This document shows positions 1 through 6,976 of a stretch of 36,345 nucleotides of DNA, piece after piece. The notes beneath the pieces are model-generated. The model saw only the letters and a program-made list of their open reading frames with translations, ran no database searches and had not been told where the DNA came from. This DNA comes from Sphingomonadales bacterium UBA6157 (GTDB taxonomy: Bacteria; Pseudomonadota; Alphaproteobacteria; Sphingomonadales; Sphingomonadaceae): NCBI GenBank assembly GCA_002423025.1, contig DIUN01000026.1, positions 1,085-37,429 of the forward strand, written 5' to 3'. Each line of letters begins with the position of its first letter. Position 1 is the stretch's first letter. The position numbers and the translations under genes are program-made.

Positions 1-7
1 GGCAGCG

Positions 8-1483
8 TTACCACCAGGACCGGGTAACGAAGCGACCGGCGGCCTGCTCGATCACTTCGCCGAGCGAGAACAAGGTCTCCTCGTCGAAGGGGCGGCCGAT
101 AAGCTGCAGGCCAAGCGGCAAGCCCTGCGCATCGCTGCCGGCCGGGACGGCGATGCCGGGAAGCCCGGCCATGTTCACCGTCACCGTGAAAACGTCGTTG
201 AGGTACATCTCGACCGGATCGGCGCCGCCCTTTTCGCCGATGCCGAACGAGGCCGACGGCGTCGCCGGCGTCAGCATGGCGTGGACGCCTTGGGCGAAGC
301 ACTGCTCGAAGTCGCGCTTGATCAGGGTGCGGACCTTTTGCGCCCGCAGGTAATAGGCATCGTAATACCCGGCCGACAGCACATAGGTGCCGATCATCAC
401 GCGACGGCGCACTTCGTCGCCGAAGCCTTCGGCCCGCGTCGCCTCGTACATGCCGGTGATGTCCTTGCCATCCACGCGCAGGCCGTAGCGCACGCCGTCA
501 TAGCGCGCGAGGTTCGACGAGGCCTCCGCCGGCGCGACGATGTAGTAAGCCGGCAGCGCATATTTGGTGTGCGGCAGCGACACGTTGACGATCTCGGCCC
601 CGGCGTCCTTGAGCCAGGCAAGACCCTGGTCCCACAGCGCGGCGATGGTCGGATCCATGCCGTCGAGCCGATATTCCTTTGGCACGCCCACACGCTTGCC
701 CTTGAGGCTGCCGGTCAGCCCGGCGGCAAAGTCCGGCACAGGCACGTTCAGCGAGGTCGAGTCCTTGGCATCATAGCCGCACATGGTGGTGAGCAGCAGC
801 GCGCAATCTTCTACGGTGCGGGCCATCGGCCCGGCCTGGTCGAGTGAGGAGGCAAAGGCCACCACGCCCCAGCGCGAGCAGCGGCCATAGGTTGGCTTGA
901 TGCCGCTGATGCCGGTGAAGGCAGCGGGCTGGCGGATCGAGCCGCCGGTATCGGTGCCGGTGGCGCCGGCCGCGATACGGGCTGAAACGGCCGCCGCCGA
1001 GCCGCCGGAGGAGCCGCCGGGCACCAGGTCACGGTTCGAGCCGCGCGCTTTCCACGGCGAGATCACCTTGCCATAGGCGCTGGTCTCGTTGGAGGAGCCC
1101 ATGGCAAACTCATCGAGGTTGAGCTTGCCCAGCATCACCGCGCCGGCCTTGAGCAGCTTGCCCGAGACGGTCGATTCATACTGCGGGATGAAGCCTTCGA
1201 GAATTTTCGAGGCCGCGGTCGTCTGCACGCCCTCGGTGCAGAACAGGTCCTTGATGCCCAGCGGGATGCCGGCAAGTGGCCCGGCCTCGCCCTTGGCCAG
1301 CGCCGCATCGGCGGCAGCCGCCTGGGCCGTGGCAATCTCGGGCGTCTCGACGATGAAGGCGTTGAGGTGGCGCGCGCCGGCCATGGCGGCAAGGTGCGCC
1401 GCTGTCAGCTCGGCAGCGGAAAACTCGCGCGCGGCAAGCCCGCGGCGCATCGCGGCGATGGAAAGATCGGTCAGCTGGCTCAC
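8..1483 (-). CDS. gatA: Glutamyl-tRNA(Gln) amidotransferase subunit A
   Basis: GatA is the amidase subunit of the GatCAB complex. It hydrolyses glutamine and supplies ammonia to turn misacylated Glu-tRNA(Gln) (and Asp-tRNA(Asn)) into the correct aminoacyl-tRNA in the cytoplasm. The 491-residue protein has normal length and carries the amidase signature: Lys78 (GIPLGIKDLF), cis-Ser158 (PGGSSGGSAAA) and nucleophile Ser182 (DTGGSIRQPA), the full Ser-cisSer-Lys triad. The start is GTG, overlapping the TAG stop of gatC by one base, so the two are translationally coupled. The gene finishes 7 bases from the left edge; gatB is not in the window and may lie just beyond. Family assignment is very secure. 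Confidence 0.98.
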   Translation of the reverse strand: MSQLTDLSIAAMRRGLAAREFSAAELTAAHLAAMAGARHLNAFIVETPEIATAQAAAADAALAKGEAGPLAGIPLGIKDLFCTEGVQTTAASKILEGFIPQYESTVSGKLLKAGAVMLGKLNLDEFAMGSSNETSAYGKVISPWKARGSNRDLVPGGSSGGSAAAVSARIAAGATGTDTGGSIRQPAAFTGISGIKPTYGRCSRWGVVAFASSLDQAGPMARTVEDCALLLTTMCGYDAKDSTSLNVPVPDFAAGLTGSLKGKRVGVPKEYRLDGMDPTIAALWDQGLAWLKDAGAEIVNVSLPHTKYALPAYYIVAPAEASSNLARYDGVRYGLRVDGKDITGMYEATRAEGFGDEVRRRVMIGTYVLSAGYYDAYYLRAQKVRTLIKRDFEQCFAQGVHAMLTPATPSASFGIGEKGGADPVEMYLNDVFTVTVNMAGLPGIAVPAGSDAQGLPLGLQLIGRPFDEETLFSLGEVIEQAAGRFVTRSWW

Positions 1484-1770
1484 TATTCGATCACCTTGGG
1501 CACGGCGTAGAAGCCGCTCGTTGCATCGGGGGCATTGGCCAGGACCTTGGCCTGGATGTTGCCATCGGTCACTTCATCGGCGCGCCAGGCGAGATGGTTG
1601 GGGATCACCGCTGTCATCGGCGCGATGCCGGTGGTGTCCACCTCGCCAAGCTGCTCGATCCAGCCGAGGATGGAGGACAGCTCGGCGGCGAGCGGCGCCA
1701 CCTCGGCCTCGGCAATGCCGATGCGGGCGAGCCTGGCAATCTTGCGAACGGTATCTGGGTCAACGGACAT
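1483..1770 (-). CDS. gatC: Glutamyl-tRNA(Gln) amidotransferase subunit C
   Basis: GatC is the small chaperone-like subunit that clamps GatA and GatB together in the tRNA-dependent amidotransferase. The 95-residue product opens with the family-typical pattern (VDPDTVRKIARLARIGI, then LSSILGWIEQLGEVDT) and ends with the FYAVPKVIE tail that is conserved among GatC proteins. It begins at ATG with AAAGG six bases upstream. It is the first gene of a gatC-gatA pair read on the minus strand. The preceding ~95 bases separate it from an unrelated small gene and presumably hold its promoter, though I could not single out convincing hexamers there. Confidence 0.97.
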   Translation of the reverse strand: MSVDPDTVRKIARLARIGIAEAEVAPLAAELSSILGWIEQLGEVDTTGIAPMTAVIPNHLAWRADEVTDGNIQAKVLANAPDATSGFYAVPKVIE

Positions 1771-1866
1771 CGGCAGCCTTTGTCACACCTGTTGCGCTGC
1801 CGCTAGCACGGTCCCCCGCTCTGGCTCAACCATCTCACGGGCATGGGGGCAGAATTGCCGCCGGCG

Positions 1867-2316
1867 TCAGGGTCGCACCAGTGCCGCCAGCAGGCCAAAC
1901 AGCGGCGCCAGCCCGGCGCCTGCGGTGCTGCCAGTGAGCGCTGCCAGCGCTGCGCCCGCCCCAGCTTCGCTCTGCCCAGCTTCGCTCGGCCCGGCCAGCC
2001 GCAGCACGCCGAGCAGCGCCTGCTCATCCGGCAAAAGCCCGGGGCTGGCCGGCTCGGCAAAGGCCAGTCGGCGTGTCGCGGCCTGCCCCAGCCCGAACAG
2101 GCAGCAGCGCAGCAGATGCTCGACACCGCTGCCATTGCCGCCAAAATGCTGCTGGAGCGCCACGTGCACGGCGGGGCAGCGCGGGCGCATGATGCCATCG
2201 GCAAACACCAGCCGCCGCGCCGCCCAGAGCAGCACGGCCTCCGCCTCGCTGGGCGGCGCGGGCTGGTCATTGGCACCAAAGCCGGGGAACGCGTCGGGAG
2301 AGAAGGTCTGGAACAT
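1867..2316 (-). CDS. Small conserved-looking protein of unknown function
   Basis: 149 residues from ATG, starting MFQTFSPDAFPGFG. The start is chosen because GCGAGG sits five bases upstream; a longer frame exists only from a TTG at 2370, inside a palindrome. No signal peptide or membrane segment is obvious. The middle has cysteines (RPRCPAV, LLRCCLFG) and the motif LLWAARRLVFADGI. This layout is faintly reminiscent of small Sphingomonadales families such as DUF6628, but I would not assign it. The C-terminal third is Gly/Ala-rich and contains a 15-base tandem duplication giving SEAGQSEAG. A Fur-like palindrome lies 38-54 bases upstream of the start, suggesting metal-responsive control. Function unknown. 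Confidence 0.7.
   Translation of the reverse strand: MFQTFSPDAFPGFGANDQPAPPSEAEAVLLWAARRLVFADGIMRPRCPAVHVALQQHFGGNGSGVEHLLRCCLFGLGQAATRRLAFAEPASPGLLPDEQALLGVLRLAGPSEAGQSEAGAGAALAALTGSTAGAGLAPLFGLLAALVRP
1960..1989. repeat. 15-bp tandem duplication inside a coding region
   Basis: CCCAGCTTCGCTCTG is followed directly by CCCAGCTTCGCTCGG (14 of 15 identical). It keeps frame and adds a repeated SEAGQ/SEAGA in the unknown protein. Confidence 0.85.
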
Positions 2317-2353
2317 CGGGGCCTCGCTGCTTGCTGGCACCGAGCTTATGTTA

Positions 2354-2370
2354 TTGCGAATAGTTCGCAA
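2354..2370. promoter_or_regulatory. Fur-like inverted repeat, candidate operator
   Basis: TTGCGAA-TAG-TTCGCAA is a perfect 7+7 palindrome with a 3-base centre in otherwise GC-rich DNA. Its core (TGCGAATAGTTCGCA) resembles the (T)GCGAATnnTTCGC(A) form of Fur boxes known from other Proteobacteria. It lies between the stop of the Sua5-like gene (2374) and the start of the small unknown gene (2316), where it would overlap that gene's promoter. Identification as a Fur site is inference. Confidence 0.5.
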
Positions 2371-2373
2371 GAA

Positions 2374-3378
2374 TTATGATGAGGCCGGCCCGGAATTTTC
2401 CGCGCCGCGCTCTGCCGCCGCCCGCCCCAGCCTGTCGTTGATTGCCGCGCCCAGGCCGGTGAAGGGAATCGGCGCCACCGCTATGCCGGCCCGGCCGCTG
2501 GCCTCGGCGGCATGCAGCGCCGCGAACAGCCCGGCGGCTGCCTCGGCAAGATCGCCGGTGGCGGATAGGTTCAAGTCCCCCTCGATGTGCCCGAAGCCGA
2601 TGTGGAACTCGTCCGCGCGCGCCGTTTCCGCCTCCAGCCGCACCGGCTGGCGCGGCGCGTAATGGCTGGCCATCATGCCCGGCGCGCTGATCGCCGCCTT
2701 TTCGCCGGCCACCAGAACCGGCGCCGGTGCCAGCACTGCTGCCAGGGCTTCCACGGTCACGCTGCCTTGCCGCAGCACTGTCACGCTCTCCGCATCGGCG
2801 CGAACGATGGTCGACTCGAGCCCTGCGGCACACGCGCCGGCATCGAGGATCAGCGGTGCCCGCTCCCCCAGCGAATCCGCCACATGCTGCGCCAGCGTTG
2901 GCGAGATATGCCCGCTGGCATTGGCGGAGGGCGCCGCCAATGGACCCACCGTGGCGACCAACGCCCGCATCACCGAGTGCGCCGGGCAGCGCAGCGCCAC
3001 GGTCTCCAGCCCGGCCGAGATCGCCGGGGCCAGCGCTGCCTCCGCCCGGCGCGGCACCACCAGTGTCAGCGGCCCCGGCCAGAAAGCCTTGGCCAGCCGC
3101 TGCGCCAGCGGGCCGAGCACGGCCAGCGTCTCGGCCTGCGCCACATCCAGCACATGCACGATCAGCGGATTGAACGAGGGCCGGCCCTTGGCGGCATAGA
3201 TCGCCGCGACAGCCGCCGGGTCACTGGCGCGTGCGGCCAGCCCATAGACCGTCTCTGTCGGCACCGCCACGATGCCGCCGGCGGAGAGTACCTGCGCTGC
3301 CGCGGCAATGCCCGCGGCGTCAGCCTGCACAATGCCCGCGGCACTGGTGGCGATAATGTTGCTTTTGCCTGTTTCCAC
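2374..3378 (-). CDS. L-threonylcarbamoyladenylate synthase (Sua5/YrdC/TsaC family)
   Basis: This enzyme makes threonylcarbamoyl-AMP from threonine, bicarbonate and ATP, the first step of t6A37 modification in ANN-decoding tRNAs. It is the two-domain Sua5 form: a YrdC domain (VPTETVYGLAARA, KGRPSFNPLIVH, FWPGPLTLV, RCPAH, APSANASG) and, after the typical linker APGMMASHYAP, a C-terminal Sua5 domain. I place the start at GTG 3378 (334 residues), with ACGAGG just upstream. The frame stays open to 3426, but those extra residues are unlike the family and would cover the promoter of the divergent gene. The catalytic domain is secure; the start is less so. Confidence 0.93.
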   Translation of the reverse strand: METGKSNIIATSAAGIVQADAAGIAAAAQVLSAGGIVAVPTETVYGLAARASDPAAVAAIYAAKGRPSFNPLIVHVLDVAQAETLAVLGPLAQRLAKAFWPGPLTLVVPRRAEAALAPAISAGLETVALRCPAHSVMRALVATVGPLAAPSANASGHISPTLAQHVADSLGERAPLILDAGACAAGLESTIVRADAESVTVLRQGSVTVEALAAVLAPAPVLVAGEKAAISAPGMMASHYAPRQPVRLEAETARADEFHIGFGHIEGDLNLSATGDLAEAAAGLFAALHAAEASGRAGIAVAPIPFTGLGAAINDRLGRAAAERGAENSGPASS

Positions 3379-3392
3379 GCCTCGTCTATAGC
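3365..3392 (+). promoter_or_regulatory. Putative sigma70-type promoter for the acyl-CoA dehydrogenase gene
   Basis: TTGCCT (3365-3370), 16 bases, TATAGC (3387-3392), about 32 bases before the ATG at 3425. It overlaps the first codons of the divergent Sua5 gene. Assigned by eye. Confidence 0.4.
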
Positions 3393-3424
3393 GGAGCCAC
3401 ACGCCAACCCAAGGTTGAAACAAC

Positions 3425-5179
3425 ATGGCCTATACCGCCCCCGTCGCCGAGCAGCGCTTTGTGCTCGATTGCATTGCCGATCTGCCCGGCCTCGCCGCGC
3501 TGCCGGCCTATGCCAACGCCTCGCCCGACATGGTCGAGGCGATTCTCAATGAAGCCGGCAAGCTGGCCGCCAATGTGTTCGCGCCGCTCAACAGCGTGGG
3601 AGACAAGCAGCACGCCCGGCTGGCCGATGGCGTCGTCACGCTGCCTGCCGGCTTTGCCGAGGCCTACAAGCTGTACGTGGAAGGCGGCTGGGCCGGGCTG
3701 GGCGTGGCGGAGCAGCATGGCGGGCAGGGGCTGCCCTTTGCCGTGGCCGCTGCCGTGCAGGAGCAGCTGACCAGCGCCAACATGGCGTTCGCGCTCTGCA
3801 TGATGCTCAGCCAGGGCGCCATCGAGGCGCTCGCCGCCCATGCCTCGCCCGAGCTGCAGGAGCGCTACCTCGCCAAGCTGGTGTCCGGCGAGTGGACCGG
3901 CACGATGAACCTCACCGAGCCACAGGCCGGCTCCGATGTCGGCGCGCTCAAGACCCGCGCCGAGCCGCATGCCGATGGCAGCTACCGCATCAAGGGCACG
4001 AAAATCTACATCACCTGGGGCGAGCATGACGTGGCGGACAATATCGTCCACCTCGTGCTGGCGCGGCTGCCGGATGCACCGCCGGGCACCAAGGGCATCT
4101 CGCTGTTCCTCTGCCCCAAGATCCTGCCGGATGGCACGCGCAACGACCTCAAGTGCGTCGGCATCGAGCACAAGCTCGGCATCCACGCCTCGCCAACCTG
4201 CACGATGAGCTTTGGCGATCATGACGCCTGTGTTGGCTATCTGGTGGGTGCCGAGGGCGCCGGCATGCGCGCCATGTTCACCATGATGAACAATGCCCGT
4301 GTGCAGGTTGGCCTGCAGGGTGTCGCGGTGGCCGAGGCTGCCACCCAGCACGCACTGGCCTATGCAAGGGGCCGGGTACAGTCCGCCCGCTTCGGCGGCG
4401 GCCGCGAGGCCGTGCGGATCATCGAGCACGCCGATGTCCGCCGCACGCTGATGACCTGCAAGGCGCTCACCGAGGCCAGCCGCGCGCTGGTCTATCTCAA
4501 TGCCGCCGCGGTGGACCGGGCCCATGCTGGTGATGCGGAAGGCGCCGGCCTCGCTGATCTGCTCACCCCCATCTCCAAGGGCTGGGCGACGGATGTGGGT
4601 GTCGATGTCGCCAGCCTGGCGCTGCAGGTGTTCGGCGGCATGGGCTATGTGGAGGAGACCGGCGCTGCCCAATATCTCCGCGATGCCCGCATCGCGCCGA
4701 TCTATGAGGGCACCAACGGCATCCAGGCGCTTGATCTGGTTGGCCGCAAGCTCGGCATGGATGGCGGCGTGCACTGGAAGCGCGTGCTGGGTGAGGTGCG
4801 CGCCACGGTGAAGGCGCTCAATGCCGATGCTGAGCTGCGGACGATGGCGCCCTGGCTCGATGATGCGCTGGCCGCCGCCGAGTCGAGCACCGTCTGGCTG
4901 CTCGGCGCCAACAGCCCGGATGATGTCGCGGCAGGCGCCACGCCCTACCTGCGCCTGATGGGCCTGACGCTGGGTGGCTGGCTGCTGGCGCGGCAGGCGC
5001 TGGTCGCATCAGCCCAGCTGGCAGCAGGCGAGGGGGACCCGGCGTTCCTCAAGGCCAAGATCGCCACGGCGCGCTTCTTTGCCGAGCAACTGCTGCCGCA
5101 GGGCACGGCGCTGGCCGGGCCGATCACGCGCGGCGCCGGCCTGCTCTACGCGATCAGCGAGGATGATCTGGCGGCCTGA
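3425..5179 (+). CDS. Acyl-CoA dehydrogenase, DmdC-like long form
   Basis: A 584-residue FAD-dependent acyl-CoA dehydrogenase of the longer type that includes 3-methylmercaptopropionyl-CoA dehydrogenase (DmdC) and many fatty-acyl enzymes. Visible blocks in order are the N-terminal helical domain (AEQHGGQGLPFAVAAAV), the FAD/beta-domain motif (GTMNLTEPQAGSDVGALKT, IKGTKIYITWGEHD), the C-terminal helical domain (MNNARVQVGLQGVAVAEAA) and IYEGTNGIQALDL, which holds the expected catalytic Glu. The final ~120 residues are the additional C-terminal domain of this subgroup. It stands alone between a divergent t6A gene and a convergent ankyrin gene, so the substrate cannot be inferred from context. DmdC-like and medium/long-chain beta-oxidation roles are both possible. 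Confidence 0.93.
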   Translation: MAYTAPVAEQRFVLDCIADLPGLAALPAYANASPDMVEAILNEAGKLAANVFAPLNSVGDKQHARLADGVVTLPAGFAEAYKLYVEGGWAGLGVAEQHGGQGLPFAVAAAVQEQLTSANMAFALCMMLSQGAIEALAAHASPELQERYLAKLVSGEWTGTMNLTEPQAGSDVGALKTRAEPHADGSYRIKGTKIYITWGEHDVADNIVHLVLARLPDAPPGTKGISLFLCPKILPDGTRNDLKCVGIEHKLGIHASPTCTMSFGDHDACVGYLVGAEGAGMRAMFTMMNNARVQVGLQGVAVAEAATQHALAYARGRVQSARFGGGREAVRIIEHADVRRTLMTCKALTEASRALVYLNAAAVDRAHAGDAEGAGLADLLTPISKGWATDVGVDVASLALQVFGGMGYVEETGAAQYLRDARIAPIYEGTNGIQALDLVGRKLGMDGGVHWKRVLGEVRATVKALNADAELRTMAPWLDDALAAAESSTVWLLGANSPDDVAAGATPYLRLMGLTLGGWLLARQALVASAQLAAGEGDPAFLKAKIATARFFAEQLLPQGTALAGPITRGAGLLYAISEDDLAA

Positions 5180-5186
5180 GCGGGCT

Positions 5187-5213
5187 GTCATCCCGGCGAA
5201 AGCCGGGCACCAG
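5187..5213. repeat. REP-like palindrome between convergent genes
   Basis: GTCATCCCGGCGAAAGCCGGGCACCAG: the CCCGGC / GCCGGG arms can form a hairpin with a GAAA loop. It is the same family as the pair at 32230-32294 and sits 8 bases after the dehydrogenase stop, facing the ankyrin gene end. A bidirectional transcript-end function is inferred. Confidence 0.8.
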
Positions 5214-5237
5214 CTTCTTCCCGAGCGCCGGTTGCCT

Positions 5238-5846
5238 TTAGAGCGACGGCCCCTGCGCCGGCCGGGCCTTGCGCACCGGCACGTCCTTCAGCAGACGGGC
5301 GATCCCGACGGCGCGCGGGTCGCTCTCCGCCATCGTGCGGGCCGAAGTGCCGCTGTTGTCATTGAGGTCCGGATTGGCCCCGGCGTCGAGCAGCGTCTTG
5401 GCGATAAAGGCATCGCGGTTCTGCACTGCCTTGAGCAGCGCCGTCTCGCCCAGCTTGTTCTGAAGGTTCACCTGGGCCTTGATGGCGGTGAAGATCGTCA
5501 CGCCATCGGCCCAGCGGCTCTGCACGGCCATCATCAGCGGCGTGTTGCCCTCACCATCCTGCACATTGGCGTTGGCGCCGAGCTGGAGCAGAAAGCCCAG
5601 CCAGGCGGCATCGCCGCGCTTGGTGACGATGTGCAGCGCCGCCTCGCCGGTGTCCCTGTCCCGGCTGTTGATGATGGTGTTGCCCGGCTTGTCGGTGATC
5701 TCCTTCACCTTGGCGGCGTCCTTGTCCTTCACCGCCTTGATGAAGTTGTAGGCATCGGAAAACTGCGCCGCCGCCGGCACAGCGAGCCCGAGCGCCAGCA
5801 TCGTGAAGGCGCTCGCCGCCAGTTTCATTATCCGCCGCATCGACAA
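5238..5846 (-). CDS. Secreted ankyrin-repeat protein
   Basis: 202 residues: a signal peptide (positively charged MRRIMK, then a hydrophobic stretch ending VPAAAQ) followed by about four ankyrin repeats, e.g. TGEAALHIVTKRGDAAWLGF, EGNTPLMMAVQSR, LGETALLKAVQNRDAFIAKT and LLDAGANPDLNDNSGTSA. Ankyrin domains bind proteins; this one probably acts in the periplasm with an unknown partner. Two starts six bases apart are possible: TTG 5846 (GGAGGA ends six bases upstream, ideal spacing) and ATG 5840 (twelve bases). I report the TTG because of the ribosome-binding site. It is divergent from the SCO1-like gene, 58 bases apart, which leaves a shared promoter region. Confidence 0.88.
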   Translation of the reverse strand: MSMRRIMKLAASAFTMLALGLAVPAAAQFSDAYNFIKAVKDKDAAKVKEITDKPGNTIINSRDRDTGEAALHIVTKRGDAAWLGFLLQLGANANVQDGEGNTPLMMAVQSRWADGVTIFTAIKAQVNLQNKLGETALLKAVQNRDAFIAKTLLDAGANPDLNDNSGTSARTMAESDPRAVGIARLLKDVPVRKARPAQGPSL

Positions 5847-5904
5847 GCCCTGTCCTCCAGCCTATTTCGCACCTTATGACTTCGCATAGCCCTGACAACT
5901 GCCG

Positions 5905-6546
5905 ATGAACAGCGCCGGCAACACTGCGCGCCGCAACAAGCCCGCGCCCGGGCGCATTGTCCTGGGCCTGTCGCTCGCTGCGTTCATCGCGCTGGCGGCC
6001 TGGCTCGGCTGGATGCGCTTCACCGCGCCGCCGCCGGGCAACCTTGCCGGCTCCAGCCTCGGCGGCGCCTTCAGCCTCATCGATCAGGACGGCAAGCCCG
6101 TTACCGATGCCGATTTTCGTGGCAAATACCGGCTGATGTACTTCGGCTACACCTTCTGCCCGGATATCTGCCCCACCGATCTTGCCATCATCGGCAAGGC
6201 GCTTGCCGGCTACGAGGCGGCACAGCCCGGGCGCGCCGCCCGCGTTGCGCCCATCTTCATCACCGTTGATCCGGAGCGGGACACGCCGGCCGCCATCAAG
6301 CCGTTTGTCGCGGCCTTCCACCCGCGCCTCACCGGCCTCACCGGCTCGCTGGCGCAGGTGACGGCCGCTGCCAAGGCCTATGGCATCTACTTCCGCAAGG
6401 TGCCGACCAGCGACCCTGAGAATTACCTCGTCGATCATTTTGCCGTTTATTACCTGTTCGGCCCGGATGGCGCGCCGATCGCCTTTGTGCCGCATGGTGC
6501 CGAGGCCCCGGAGGTGCAGGCGATGCTGGAAACCTATGTCCGCTGA
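5905..6546 (+). CDS. SCO1/SenC family copper chaperone
   Basis: A 213-residue membrane-anchored thioredoxin-fold protein that inserts copper into, or reduces, the CuA centre of cytochrome c oxidase. Residues 17-36 form one transmembrane anchor. The copper ligands are visible: Cys85 and Cys89 in FCPDICPTD and His178 in YLVDHFAVYYLFGPDG, together with the VDPERDTP motif. Length is normal for the family. No oxidase genes are adjacent. The stop overlaps the start of the following YcgN-like gene by 11 bases, so the two are probably co-translated. No clear Shine-Dalgarno precedes the ATG. Confidence 0.95.
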   Translation: MNSAGNTARRNKPAPGRIVLGLSLAAFIALAAWLGWMRFTAPPPGNLAGSSLGGAFSLIDQDGKPVTDADFRGKYRLMYFGYTFCPDICPTDLAIIGKALAGYEAAQPGRAARVAPIFITVDPERDTPAAIKPFVAAFHPRLTGLTGSLAQVTAAAKAYGIYFRKVPTSDPENYLVDHFAVYYLFGPDGAPIAFVPHGAEAPEVQAMLETYVR

Positions 6547-6976
6547 AAAGCCCTTCTGGGAAACCGTGCCGCTCTACCGCATGAGCCGGCCGCAATGGGA
6601 AAGCCTGTGCGATGGCTGCGGCAAATGCTGCGTCCACAAGCTGGAGGATGATGAGACCGGCCAGATTTTCCCCACCAACGTCGCCTGCCGCCTGCTCGAT
6701 TCGGCCACGGCGCAGTGCAAGGATTATCCCAACCGCCGCGCCCATGTGCCCGAGTGCGTGCGGCTGACGCCGGCCAAGCTCGATACCATCGATTGGCTGC
6801 CTGCCTCCTGCGCCTATCTCCGCGTCCACCGCGGCGAGGGGCTGGCAGATTGGCACCCGCTGGTCAGTGGGGACCCCGATTCGGTCCACAAGGCCGGCAT
6901 CTCGGTGCGCGGCAAAACGGTGAGCGAGGACGCCGTGGGCGACCTTGAGAACCATATCATCGAGGGCGAGCTCTGA
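6536..6976 (+). CDS. YcgN/UPF0260 family cysteine-cluster protein
   Basis: 146 residues from the ATG at 6536, which lies inside the end of the SCO1-like gene in another frame. The protein has the YcgN family layout: LCDGCGKCC (Cys25, 28, 31, 32), then Cys51, Cys61 (QCKDYPNR), Cys74 (VPEC) and Cys92 (PASCAYL), then GLADWHPL and VSEDAVGDLENHI. The cysteines suggest a zinc or iron-sulfur site; the function is not established. The start is set by homology to the family's WE..P.. N-terminus; the open frame upstream of 6536 is antisense-like noise within SCO1. Placement between a copper chaperone and a metallopeptidase hints at metal handling, but that is inference. Confidence 0.93.
   Translation: MSAEKPFWETVPLYRMSRPQWESLCDGCGKCCVHKLEDDETGQIFPTNVACRLLDSATAQCKDYPNRRAHVPECVRLTPAKLDTIDWLPASCAYLRVHRGEGLADWHPLVSGDPDSVHKAGISVRGKTVSEDAVGDLENHIIEGEL

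Noticed and set aside
1803..2279. Alternative 158-codon frame overlapping the small unknown gene
   Set aside because: Arg/Cys/Ser/Trp-rich translation, no ribosome-binding site, and an overlapping frame with better composition and a good GCGAGG site.
3386..4774. A 462-codon minus-strand frame opposite the acyl-CoA dehydrogenase
   Set aside because: Antisense shadow of a strongly conserved enzyme.
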